The translations under genes and the position numbers were made by a program. Below the pieces are notes generated by a model, which searched no databases, was not told the DNA's origin, and was given only the letters and a program-made list of their open reading frames with translations. Below are positions 40,901 to 48,767 of a stretch of 64,000 nucleotides of DNA, piece after piece (the stretch's first letter is position 1; every line of letters starts with the position of its first letter). The DNA is from Tidjanibacter sp. (GTDB lineage: Bacteria > Bacteroidota > Bacteroidia > Bacteroidales > Rikenellaceae): positions 1-64,000 of the forward strand of contig JAFTUI010000005.1 of NCBI GenBank assembly GCA_017466345.1, read 5' to 3'.

Positions 40901-42311
40901 ATGGCTTGTGGGGAGTGTGGCTTTGGTGTCGGCGTGTGCCGTAACTCCGCCCGAGATAGTGCCCGTCATCACGCCCGATGAGTATATCTTCGCCCATAGG
41001 GGCGACACGCTCTTGGTGGTGGGCGTGGAGTGGTGGGAGGTCTTTGGCGACACAACGCTCAATAGGCTCATCCTCACAGCCATAGAGAACAACCAAGACC
41101 TCGCGGTGGCACTCTCCAACGTGGAGGTGGCACGACAAACTATGGCTACGGCAAGGGCATCGCTCCTGCCACAAGTGGATGTCGGCGTGAGCGGCTCGGC
41201 AACCTACACCACACCCTCCGATGGCGGCAAAAAACGCATAGCCCAGAGTTACTCGCTACTGCCCAGAGCGAGCTGGGAACTGTCGCTCTTTGGCGCAGGA
41301 GCCACCACCGATGCTGCTCGCGAAGAGTTTTTGGCAAGCGAGTGGGGCTATCGTGCCGCACGCTTGGCGTTGGAGGCAGAGGTGGCAACGACCTATTTCG
41401 AGTGGTTGCAGTATGCCCGCTCGCTCGAAATCTCCGAGCGCAGTTATGCTCTGCGCTTGGAGGCTCAGCAGAAGAGCGACTCTCTCTTCTACTACGGCTA
41501 CACCTCGGGCGTGGACCTCTGGCAAGCCCGTTCGCTAACAGCCACTGCCGCCACCGACATACCCTCCTACCGCCGAGCGATGTTGCAGGCAAACCTCGCG
41601 CTTAACACCCTTGTGGGTGGCGAGCCCGAGTTGCTACCTATGCCATCCCACTCGCGAGAGTGCGAACATTCGCGTGGGGCACAGCTCGATGGGCTCTACT
41701 GCGGACACCTTACAGCAACCCCTCTGCCCGTCTATGTGCCGAGTGGTCTGCCCTCAGCAATGCTCGAAAGGCGCCCCGATGTTATGGAGGCGTTCCACAA
41801 GGTGGAGGCTGCCGCAGCACGCACACGCATAGCTCGCGCCAACCGCCTACCATCCTTCGCACTCACAGGCGAAGGAGGACTCCTCTCCTCCACCCTCAAA
41901 GGGCTCACTTCGCACAACCCCGCCTACTGGACAGCCTCGCTGTCGCTCACTCAGCCGCTCTTCCACTTTGGCGAGTTGCGTGCCGAGGAGCGCAAAGCCT
42001 ACGAGGGGTGGCGTCAGGCGATGCTCAACTACCAGAGTGTTGCTTTGGGGGCTTTGTCGGATGTGGAGAGCGCACTTGTGGCTATCGAGAACTACAACGT
42101 GGAGGCGGCAAAGTACCTCGAACTGCTCACTGCCAATGCACGACTTCAAGAGATGACCGCTGCGCTCTATGCCGATGGTCTTGCCTCATCGCTCAACCTC
42201 ATAGATGCCGAGCGCAATCTCTACTCATCGCAGCTCGACTACATCTCGCTCCTCACGGAGCAACTCTCCGCCTATGTATCACTTTATAAAGCACTTGGCG
42301 GCGGCTGGTAA
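40878..42311 (+). CDS. RND efflux outer membrane channel (TolC/NodT family)
   Basis: The 477-residue protein has a lipoprotein signal ending VSAC (Cys20) and two OEP repeats with the pattern DLAVALSNVEVARQTMATAR and YQSVALGALSDVESALVAIE, as in the NodT/OprM subclass. PSGLPSAMLERRPDVMEAF is the family marker. It forms the outer membrane part of the pump encoded upstream. It overlaps the permease gene by 23 nt. Hairpin element C begins at the last base of its stop codon. Confidence 0.93.
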   Translation: MKKRVLCRWLVGSVALVSACAVTPPEIVPVITPDEYIFAHRGDTLLVVGVEWWEVFGDTTLNRLILTAIENNQDLAVALSNVEVARQTMATARASLLPQVDVGVSGSATYTTPSDGGKKRIAQSYSLLPRASWELSLFGAGATTDAAREEFLASEWGYRAARLALEAEVATTYFEWLQYARSLEISERSYALRLEAQQKSDSLFYYGYTSGVDLWQARSLTATAATDIPSYRRAMLQANLALNTLVGGEPELLPMPSHSRECEHSRGAQLDGLYCGHLTATPLPVYVPSGLPSAMLERRPDVMEAFHKVEAAAARTRIARANRLPSFALTGEGGLLSSTLKGLTSHNPAYWTASLSLTQPLFHFGELRAEERKAYEGWRQAMLNYQSVALGALSDVESALVAIENYNVEAAKYLELLTANARLQEMTAALYADGLASSLNLIDAERNLYSSQLDYISLLTEQLSAYVSLYKALGGGW

Positions 42312-42438
42312 TCCAAGCGCATCTTGTGGGCGACTACTGTGTTGCACTGCGATAAGCGAGTTCCTCATTTACCTCTTGTAAACTGCGGAACTCGCTTTCT
42401 TGTGCGCCTTGTATTCGCCTCACAATATGCGCTTGGAT
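42311..42438 (+). repeat. nested hairpin element C with perfect 12-bp outer arms
   Basis: ATCCAAGCGCAT (42311-42322) is the exact reverse complement of 42427-42438. Inside are GCGAGTTCC and GGAACTCGC, with the innermost ATTTAC-CTCTT-GTAAAC. It begins on the stop codon of the channel gene. Confidence 0.85.
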
Positions 42439-42439
42439 G

Positions 42440-42541
42440 GGGTAACAAAAAAAGAAAGACAAGAGAGTTACCAACCCCTGTCTTTCCTATTCTTCTTCCT
42501 GTTCTTCTTGTTCTTATTGTTCTTCTTGTTCTTTCTCGCCC
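42440..42541. repeat. TTCTTCTTG-type tandem repeats next to element C
   Basis: After an inverted pair GAAAGACA/TGTCTTTC, the tract CCTATTCTTCTTCCTGTTC continues with repeated TTCTTCTTGTTCTT units. It shares TTTCCTATTCTTCTT and CCTGTTCTTCTTG with the tract at 16586-16676 beside element A. Confidence 0.7.
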
Positions 42542-42545
42542 CCGC

Positions 42546-42836
42546 CTATTTCACAATGATTGTTTTCACGAACTCTTCGCCGAGGATGGCGTTCATCTCG
42601 TGGCGGAAGTTTTCGCGGTTGATGAATATCTCGTGGCGCACCACCGAGGCACCAACCTGCACAAAGAGTGTTCCGCGCACAAAAGTGACCTTCGTGGCGT
42701 TCGCAAGCCCCTCGCCCGCAACCCTACGCCACACATCGGGCACCGAGCCCTCGGCAATAAGGCGCGAGATGGTGGGGTGTTCCTCCTTGAAACCACTCCA
42801 CAGTTCGCCAATGCGTGTGGGATAACATCTTCTCAT
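42546..42836 (-). CDS. DUF721 protein downstream of recF
   Basis: The 96-residue protein contains VPDVWRRVAGEGLANATKVT and FVRGTLFVQVGASVVRHEIF, the DUF721 (DciA-like) pattern with a KH-like basic surface. Some DUF721 proteins (DciA) load the replicative helicase; the role in Bacteroidetes has not been shown for this short form. Its gene is 4 nt after recF, so the two are made together, which agrees with a replication or repair role. Confidence 0.83.
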   Translation of the reverse strand: MRRCYPTRIGELWSGFKEEHPTISRLIAEGSVPDVWRRVAGEGLANATKVTFVRGTLFVQVGASVVRHEIFINRENFRHEMNAILGEEFVKTIIVK

Positions 42837-42840
42837 AGGG

Positions 42841-43944
42841 CTACACCTCCTCTTGGGTTACTTCGCCATCTGCCACCGAGAAGAGTCTGAACTCCTTGCC
42901 ACTCTCTTTGAGGATGGAGATTATGCGTTCGCGGTTGCAATCCGTAATGAATACCTGACCGAACTCCTCGTTGGAGGTCAGGCGGATGAGTTTTTGGAGT
43001 CTTTGCTCATCGAGTTTATCGAATAGGTCGTCAAGCAGTAGCAGCGGACGTTCGCCCAGACGCTCGTGCAGCAACTTATATTGGGCGAGTTTGAGAGCCA
43101 GCAAGAACGACTTTTGTTGTCCCTGTGAGCCGAATTTGCGCAATGGGTAGCCACCAATCAACATTGTTACATCGTCACGATGGATGCCCGAGGTTGTATA
43201 GCCCATAACGAGGTCTTTTTGGCGGTTTGCCCTAAGGATTTCCAAGAAAGGTGTGTCGTTCAACTCCGAGCGGTACGAAAGGCAGACGCTCTCGCCCTCG
43301 GCAGCAATCTCGCCATAGAGTCTTTCGGCAATGGGTGCCAGGCGCTCCAAAACATCACGCCTTGCCGCAGCAACCCTCTCGCCCTGCTCGGCAATCCTTT
43401 CGTCAATAACATCGAGCAGTTCGGGCAACAACATCTCGCCTTGTTTGAGGAGTGTGTTGCGCTCCGCAAGCAGGCGGTTGTAGCGCATCGTAGCATCGAG
43501 ATAGGAGTGGTCGAGTTGCGAGAGGAAGGCGTTGAGCCAGCGGCGGCGTTCGTCTGCCGCTTCACTCACAAGCACCCCGTCCGAGGGCGATACCATAACA
43601 ATAGGCACAACGCCAATGTGGTCTGCCAAACGCTCATACTCCTTGCCACAGAATTTCAGCGACTTGCCTTTGCCCTTCTCGAAACCGCAAGTGACCGTAA
43701 CGCCCATATCGCCATCGGTGGTGTAGTCGCCCGAGAGCATAAAGAAAGGCTCGCCGTGGCGCACGCTCTGACCATCGGTCATCGAGAGTGCCGACTTGCT
43801 CATCGAGAGAAAATGTATGGCATCCACCACGTTGGTCTTGCCCGCACCATTCGAGCCGACAATGCAGTTGATACCCGCCGAGGGCACTATGCGACACTCG
43901 GTGATGTTCTTGAAATTGAGCAGTGAAAGTTTTTCGAGCCTCAT
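42841..43944 (-). CDS. recF: DNA replication/repair protein RecF
   Basis: The 367-residue protein starts MRLEKLSLLNFKNITECRI with the P-loop IVGSNGAGKTNVVDAIHFLS. It ends in the SMC-like signature KFGSQGQQKSFLLALKLAQY and Walker B LLLLDDLFDKLDEQR. RecF loads RecA with RecO and RecR at gaps. An open frame reaches to 44829 upstream but contains the antisense of the TPR gene, so translation starts at 43944. The promoter box CAAAGGTA at 43968-43975 (TACCTTTG on the minus strand) confirms this. Confidence 0.95.
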   Translation of the reverse strand: MRLEKLSLLNFKNITECRIVPSAGINCIVGSNGAGKTNVVDAIHFLSMSKSALSMTDGQSVRHGEPFFMLSGDYTTDGDMGVTVTCGFEKGKGKSLKFCGKEYERLADHIGVVPIVMVSPSDGVLVSEAADERRRWLNAFLSQLDHSYLDATMRYNRLLAERNTLLKQGEMLLPELLDVIDERIAEQGERVAAARRDVLERLAPIAERLYGEIAAEGESVCLSYRSELNDTPFLEILRANRQKDLVMGYTTSGIHRDDVTMLIGGYPLRKFGSQGQQKSFLLALKLAQYKLLHERLGERPLLLLDDLFDKLDEQRLQKLIRLTSNEEFGQVFITDCNRERIISILKESGKEFRLFSVADGEVTQEEV

Positions 43945-43967
43945 TGTTTTCTTCGCTTTTGACCTCT

Positions 43968-43975
43968 CAAAGGTA
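43968..43975 (-). promoter_or_regulatory. -7 promoter box of recF-DUF721
   Basis: The minus strand reads TACCTTTG, 24 nt upstream of the recF ATG, which rules out upstream starts in the long open frame. Confidence 0.65.
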
Positions 43976-44037
43976 GTGATTTTGTGTGAAAGAAGAAAAA
44001 AAATACCCACAACCTGCTGTTTTTCCGCAAAAAGGTG

Positions 44038-44045
44038 TACTTTTG
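44038..44045 (+). promoter_or_regulatory. -7 promoter box of the TPR membrane protein gene
   Basis: TACTTTTG lies 47 nt upstream of the ATG at 44092. Confidence 0.6.
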
Positions 44046-44091
44046 TGGTTCGAACACTCGTACGAGAGATAATTAAAACACAATAAAAACT

Positions 44092-44778
44092 ATGGCAAAC
44101 AACAAACAACAGGAGAACACCTACGAGGAGGTAGTAACCGAGACCGTAAGCAAAACCGAAAAATTCTTCGAGAAAAACTCTAAACTTGTAACTTGGGTAT
44201 TGGTGGCAATCATCGTAGTCATCGGTGGCTACTTCGCTAACAAATACCTCATCGCTCAGCCTCGCGCCGAGAAGGCATCGGCAGAGATGTTCGCAGCAAT
44301 CCAGAACTTCAACGCCGAGGAGTGGCAGTTGGCTCTCGATGGCGATGGCAACAACGCAGGTTTCTTGGAGGTTATCGACAACTACGGCTCTACCCCTCAG
44401 GCTTCGCTTGCAGCACACTATGCAGGTATCTGCTACATCAAACTTGGCGACAACGCAACCGCTTTGGAGTATCTGAAACAGTATGACGCTGCAAAAGGCG
44501 CACCCGCAGAGATTATCAACGCTCAGAACCTCGGCTTGCAGGCTGACATCATCGCCGATGGTGGCGACCTCGCAAAGGCTGCTGCTATGTACCGCAAGGC
44601 TGTTGAGGCAAGCGACAACTCGCTCACCGCTCCCTGCTATCTGAAAAAGCTCGGCTTGGTAGAGGAGGCTCTTGGCAACACCGCCGCTGCACTTGCTGCC
44701 TACCAGCGCATCGCTGACGAGTATGGCACTGCTCTTGAAGCGCGTGATATTGATACTTTCATCGGTCGCCTGAAATAA
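44092..44778 (+). CDS. TPR membrane protein (YfgM-like)
   Basis: The 228-residue protein has one membrane segment (residues 34-52, LVTWVLVAIIVVIGGYFAN) and a periplasmic part with TPR-type repeats: SLAAHYAGICYIKLGDNATA, LAKAAAMYRKAVEASDNSLT and LVEEALGNTAAALAAYQRIA. This layout resembles YfgM, which associates with the SecYEG translocon. The order recF, TPR protein, ribH is known from other Bacteroidales. Element D starts at its stop codon. Confidence 0.85.
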   Translation: MANNKQQENTYEEVVTETVSKTEKFFEKNSKLVTWVLVAIIVVIGGYFANKYLIAQPRAEKASAEMFAAIQNFNAEEWQLALDGDGNNAGFLEVIDNYGSTPQASLAAHYAGICYIKLGDNATALEYLKQYDAAKGAPAEIINAQNLGLQADIIADGGDLAKAAAMYRKAVEASDNSLTAPCYLKKLGLVEEALGNTAAALAAYQRIADEYGTALEARDIDTFIGRLK

Positions 44779-44894
44779 TGTAAATAAGCGGCGTCTTTGG
44801 CGTTGCACTGCGATAAACCACCTCCTCATTTACCTTTGTAAACTTCGGAGGTGGTTTTCTTGTGCGCCTAAAATACGCTCGCTTATTTACATTA
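44776..44894 (+). repeat. nested hairpin element D with perfect 15-bp outer arms containing the stop codon
   Basis: TAATGTAAATAAGCG (44776-44790) starts with the TAA stop of the TPR gene and is the exact reverse complement of 44880-44894. Inside, ACCACCTCC and GGAGGTGGT flank ATTTAC-CTTT-GTAAAC. Confidence 0.88.
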
Positions 44895-44904
44895 TTAAAA
44901 ATGC

Positions 44905-45010
44905 ATATAACGCGCGTCTGCGGCGTTATACTTCGATAAGCGGCTTCCTCATTTGCGAAGAGCAAACTGCGGACTCGCCTTCTTGTTTGGCACAAAAATC
45001 CCTCCGTTCT
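44905..45010 (+). repeat. nested hairpin element E, in tandem with D
   Basis: The core CTCATTTGC, loop GAAGA, GCAAACTGCGG and the flank CTTCGATAAGCGGCTTC match A-D. GGACTCGCCTTCTTGTTTGG is identical to element A at 16295-16314. The outer arms are weak. Confidence 0.75.
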
Positions 45011-45112
45011 CTACATTTTTACCGCTTGGGAGAAATCCCATCACAAAAGAGGCGTTCCGCCTCTGCCCTCAACTTTTTTCGGTTTTGTGGGGTGGGGAGA
45101 GGAAAAAAGCAC

Positions 45113-45120
45113 TATATTTG
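45113..45120 (+). promoter_or_regulatory. -7 promoter box of the RibH-like gene
   Basis: TATATTTG lies 28 nt upstream of the ATG at 45148. Confidence 0.6.
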
Positions 45121-45147
45121 TGTAAGTAATCAGACAATAAACAGAGT

Positions 45148-45549
45148 ATGACAGCACTGAAAATCGGTTTTGTGGTTGTGGAGGGGTGCGGCGAGCAGAC
45201 AATGCTTGCCGAGCATATGCTCCACCAGATGGTGGAGATTGAGGGCGAGGTGGAGTATCGCTTGGTGCCCGGTACTGCCGAGACGGTGCTTGCTGCCAAG
45301 TGTTTTGCCGAACTGACGAGTGTTGATGCAGTGTTGGTCTTTATGCCTGCCGAGGAGCACCCCCAGGTGCTCGCAGCGGCACTCAATGGGCTTACCGATG
45401 TGGTACTCGACTGGAATATGCCTGTGGTAACAACAATATCCTATCCCGATGGCACCTCTCTTGCGAGGGCTGCGGTGGCAATGGTGGGCCTACAAATGGA
45501 GATGGAAGCCCGCGCCGAGAGAGTCCAAATGGACACCTCGGTAAACTAA
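45148..45549 (+). CDS. diverged lumazine-synthase-like protein
   Basis: The 133-residue protein has the outline of 6,7-dimethyl-8-ribityllumazine synthase (RibH): KIGFVVVEGC, RLVPGTAETVLAAKCFAE (the family has VPGSFELP-LAAK), a central segment VDAVLVFMPAEEHPQVL with a His where the catalytic His lies, and PVVTTISYPDGTSLARAAV. But RG-x-T-x-H, FG-LTT and GNKG are not preserved, and it is about 25 residues shorter. RibH is syntenic at this place, after the recF/TPR genes, in related genomes. Either this is a fast-evolving RibH or a paralogue that has lost activity. The former needs a second ribH elsewhere to be rejected. Confidence 0.55.
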   Translation: MTALKIGFVVVEGCGEQTMLAEHMLHQMVEIEGEVEYRLVPGTAETVLAAKCFAELTSVDAVLVFMPAEEHPQVLAAALNGLTDVVLDWNMPVVTTISYPDGTSLARAAVAMVGLQMEMEARAERVQMDTSVN

Positions 45550-45579
45550 AAATTCCCTATCTAATCCCCCAATAATCTC

Positions 45580-48501
45580 CTAAAATTTTTGCAGAAAGTC
45601 CGAGAGGTTCACATCTCGGCTTAGTCCCATTTTGCGCCTTAGTCGGTAGCGAGCCATCTCTACGCTACGCACCGATATGTTCATAAGGGGTGCAATATCT
45701 TTGGTTTGCAGATCCATACGCAAGTATGCACACAGGCGTTGGTCGTTGAGGTTGAGTTTCGGGAATGCAACACCCAGCCTTTTTAGATAGTCGTCATAGA
45801 CATTGTCGAAGTTGCTTGCAAACTTCTCCCAATCGCTATCGTGGGCGATATTTTCGCGTATCTCCTTTTGGAGTTTTTTGAGTTGCAGCGATGCCTTAGC
45901 AATGTCGCCGCTGTGGAGAGTCGTAGCCACCTTGCCGATGCTGTTGTCGACACTCATCAGAATTTCGTTTTTGCGTATCAGGTTGTGTGTCGAAGAGGCG
46001 AGTTCGTCACTCTTGTTGCGCAGGTTGTGTTCAAGGGCCTGCTTTTGGAGCAATATAATCTCCTTTTCGTGCTCTTTGGCGAGTTGCTCATTGTAGAGTT
46101 GCTGGTTGCGCAGTTCCTCCTCCTTTTGGCGTTGAATGTCGAGCAACTTGCGGTTCGAGCGGCGATTGAGCCACATAATAAAAGCACACAGTAGCGCAGC
46201 ACTTACCAGAGCATAGACGAAATAGGCTATGGGGGTTGCCCAATAGGGCGGGGCGACCGAGAAACGCAACGAGGTTGAGGACTCCTTGCCACTTAGGCGG
46301 TTACGAGCCTTGACCATAAACGTATATTTGCCACTTTTCAAACCTGTGTACTCCTTGGAATTGACGGTCGAGAAGTGCGACCACGAGGAGTCGTAGCCAT
46401 CGAGCATAAAACTATACTCCACAGAGTTGGTGTCGCGGAACTCAGGCAACGCCACCTCAATGCTGATGCAGTTGTTGCGGGCGGCTATTTCGGGCATTTG
46501 AGCATTGGCTACTACCGATCTTTCGCCGTAGATGAGGTGCTTGGTGGGCTTTGTCGAATAGACGCTCTTGATGAATACTCCGTGATTGTCCTCGCGCTTG
46601 CCATCTTGCTCCATTCTTGCCATATCAATCACCGAAAAACCGTGCTCGCTGCTCAGTATTATGGTGTTGTCATCGAGCATCTTCACACTCTCGAAACCGA
46701 TAATCATCTCCTTGGTGAGATGGTTGAGCGATGTGGAGTCAATGGTTATTTGGTTGTTGTGGTCGCGGAACCCCATACCAATAAAATTCTCCGACACGAA
46801 TAAAACCCCCTTGTCGCGCAAAGGGTGGATGCGGATTGAGGAGGGTGTTTGGTCGGCAAAGAGCACATTTAGTTGTGGATGGGGCACCATCTTGTCCATC
46901 TCCTTGTCGAACAAGAAAAATCCATCACCCGAAGAGAAAACCACCTTACCATCAAGCATATAGGGCACATTGTTGTAGTCATAAGGCAGTCCCTGCAAGG
47001 TGCCATAGTGTGTCATAGTCTGTATGTAGGTGATGTCGGGACTGAACGTAAGGCGGAAGAGTCCTTTCTGCCAATGCGAGTACCACCACGAGCCATCACT
47101 ATCCTCCACAAACATTGCACTCGACTCCTCCAAGCCCTCTACGCGGTGCGCGAGAGTCCAAAGCCCAGCCTTGCGTTCAAGAAGAAAAAGACCTTTGTAG
47201 CCGCAGCATAGTAGTTTGTTGTTTTCGCCCGCGATGGGTACAACTTTCCAAGCGCCACCTATTCCCTGGATGTCGTAACTTACATCTTGTTGGGTAACGT
47301 ACAAACCATTCTCGTGGCAGCAAAATAGAGCACCCTTCAATACGCTTAGACTCCACACCTTTGCCACAGACTTTGTGACCGACTCGAAGCGGCGTATGTT
47401 GTCCAAGTCGCCATAGAAGTCGGTACTGTAAAGTCCCTGGTTGGTACCTATATATAATCTATTGCCATAGACTGCCGAGTCGTAGCCCGTACCATAATAA
47501 TTACTACGAGCCATAAGTGAGTGGTCGGGGAGGCTCAGTTTTATGTGGTCTATACCGTTGTCGAGACCTACCCACAGATTGTCGTTGTCATCGAAGAAGA
47601 GCGAGAGTATTCGGTTGTTCTGCAAACCGTTGCGAGCATTGATGTTGGAGTGGGTACCCTTTTCGAGGTCAATCAGAAGCAATCCCGAACTTACCGTGCC
47701 GACAGCCAGCGTAGAGCCCGAAATTGCCGCACACGTTGCGTGGTCGTTCAGTAGGATGTTGTCGCACGAGGTGTCGAGGCGCCTAATGCTACTGCCATCG
47801 TAGAGGTAAAGACCGCCCTTGGTTGTGAGGAAAATTATGATACCACTCTTCCACGCTACCAATTCGCTTATAATTTTGTTACTCAGTGGGTTATTGCTGA
47901 CTCCGAGGATGGGAATTAGCATATCGCTACTCATAATCATCGGTCCGCTCTCGGTGGTAGAGAAGAAAAAGGTGTCGTAGATGACCGCCGAGGAGTCTAT
48001 GTGGTCGTTGTCTATGGCAAAGACCTTGCCCTCGCCTGTGGATTGATTGTAGCGGAAGATGTTCCAGTCGGTCAGGAAGAAGATGTAGTCGCCCTGGTGC
48101 TCGATGTCTATAAACTCAAACATCATCTTCTCTCGGCTACTCTCCTCGAAAGCCTCTTTGAGCGATGTGAAGCGCATAAGACCGTCTTCGCCCGCCGAGA
48201 AGTAGCCAAACTCGTCAAAGGCACCTGCGTAGAGCCTTCCTTGCTCTGCCACCCAGCACAAGGAGCGAACATTGGTACCATTGGTAACATAGTATTGGTT
48301 CCAATCTGTTCCGTCAAACTCCAAAAGCCCCGTATGATTACCAAAATAGATACACCCCGAAGAGGTCTGCTCTATGGCGTAGTTTTGTGCTCCGCCACTG
48401 TACGCTGCCTTGGAATAATTGGAGATGCGAGGCACCGTTGCAAGCGAAATTTGCACCGAAAGAGGCAGTAGAAGGGTAAAAATAGTCAGTAGTCTTTTCA
48501 T
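45580..48501 (-). CDS. propeller-type transmembrane regulator with LuxR-like HTH (PUL regulator)
   Basis: The 973-residue protein has a Sec signal peptide, then a periplasmic region of about 720 residues with repeated propeller-like segments (SGCIYFGNHTGLLEFDGTDW, LWVGLDNGIDHIKL) and a Y_Y_Y-type beta domain (VEYSFMLDGYDSSWSHFSTV). A membrane segment near 760-780 (YFVYALVSAALLCAFIMWLN) and a coiled coil follow. The C-terminus is a LuxR-like HTH (DIAPLMNISVRSVEMARYRL). No kinase or receiver domain is present. It is a one-component system that senses outside the membrane and binds DNA inside. It is divergent from the SusC gene, so it most likely regulates the PUL. Confidence 0.9.
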   Translation of the reverse strand: MKRLLTIFTLLLPLSVQISLATVPRISNYSKAAYSGGAQNYAIEQTSSGCIYFGNHTGLLEFDGTDWNQYYVTNGTNVRSLCWVAEQGRLYAGAFDEFGYFSAGEDGLMRFTSLKEAFEESSREKMMFEFIDIEHQGDYIFFLTDWNIFRYNQSTGEGKVFAIDNDHIDSSAVIYDTFFFSTTESGPMIMSSDMLIPILGVSNNPLSNKIISELVAWKSGIIIFLTTKGGLYLYDGSSIRRLDTSCDNILLNDHATCAAISGSTLAVGTVSSGLLLIDLEKGTHSNINARNGLQNNRILSLFFDDNDNLWVGLDNGIDHIKLSLPDHSLMARSNYYGTGYDSAVYGNRLYIGTNQGLYSTDFYGDLDNIRRFESVTKSVAKVWSLSVLKGALFCCHENGLYVTQQDVSYDIQGIGGAWKVVPIAGENNKLLCCGYKGLFLLERKAGLWTLAHRVEGLEESSAMFVEDSDGSWWYSHWQKGLFRLTFSPDITYIQTMTHYGTLQGLPYDYNNVPYMLDGKVVFSSGDGFFLFDKEMDKMVPHPQLNVLFADQTPSSIRIHPLRDKGVLFVSENFIGMGFRDHNNQITIDSTSLNHLTKEMIIGFESVKMLDDNTIILSSEHGFSVIDMARMEQDGKREDNHGVFIKSVYSTKPTKHLIYGERSVVANAQMPEIAARNNCISIEVALPEFRDTNSVEYSFMLDGYDSSWSHFSTVNSKEYTGLKSGKYTFMVKARNRLSGKESSTSLRFSVAPPYWATPIAYFVYALVSAALLCAFIMWLNRRSNRKLLDIQRQKEEELRNQQLYNEQLAKEHEKEIILLQKQALEHNLRNKSDELASSTHNLIRKNEILMSVDNSIGKVATTLHSGDIAKASLQLKKLQKEIRENIAHDSDWEKFASNFDNVYDDYLKRLGVAFPKLNLNDQRLCAYLRMDLQTKDIAPLMNISVRSVEMARYRLRRKMGLSRDVNLSDFLQKF

Positions 48502-48521
48502 AAAGATGTGTTTGATTACTG

Positions 48522-48529
48522 CAAAGATA
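48522..48529 (-). promoter_or_regulatory. -7 promoter box of the regulator gene
   Basis: The minus strand reads TATCTTTG, 21 nt upstream of the regulator ATG. Confidence 0.65.
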
Positions 48530-48617
48530 ATATAATTAGTCGGTAGGAGTGAAAAAATGTGATTATTTTTATTAAAGTGTTGATTATTAGTGGTGCTTTT
48601 TGTCTGCTGTGAAATTG

Positions 48618-48653
48618 TTGTTGTATTTTTTTTGGAGCATTGTTGTATTTTTT
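48618..48653. promoter_or_regulatory. direct repeat TTGTTGTATTTTT, candidate operator of the PUL
   Basis: TTGTTGTATTTTTT occurs at 48618 and again at 48640, exactly 22 bp (two helical turns) apart. The two copies lie roughly 50 to 90 bp upstream of the start predicted from the TAACTTTG box, a typical position for an activator. The regulator with its LuxR-like HTH is encoded next to it. Confidence 0.5.
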
Positions 48654-48690
48654 ATGAAACTCAAAAATGGTCTTTTATTATTACGCACGC

Positions 48691-48698
48691 TAACTTTG
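48691..48698 (+). promoter_or_regulatory. -7 promoter box of the susC operon
   Basis: TAACTTTG matches TAnnTTTG and would start the transcript near 48705, giving a leader of about 63 nt before the SusC ATG. Confidence 0.55.
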
Positions 48699-48767
48699 TG
48701 CAACAAAGCTCATCGAGGGCTTTCGCTAACTACCGAAACAAAGAACAACAAATAACCTTAACAACAG

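Noticed and set aside
42841-44829. A 662-codon open frame on the minus strand that extends recF upstream
   Set aside because: The upstream part is the antisense of the TPR membrane protein gene, and the promoter box at 43968-43975 lies inside it. RecF begins at 43944 with its normal N-terminus.
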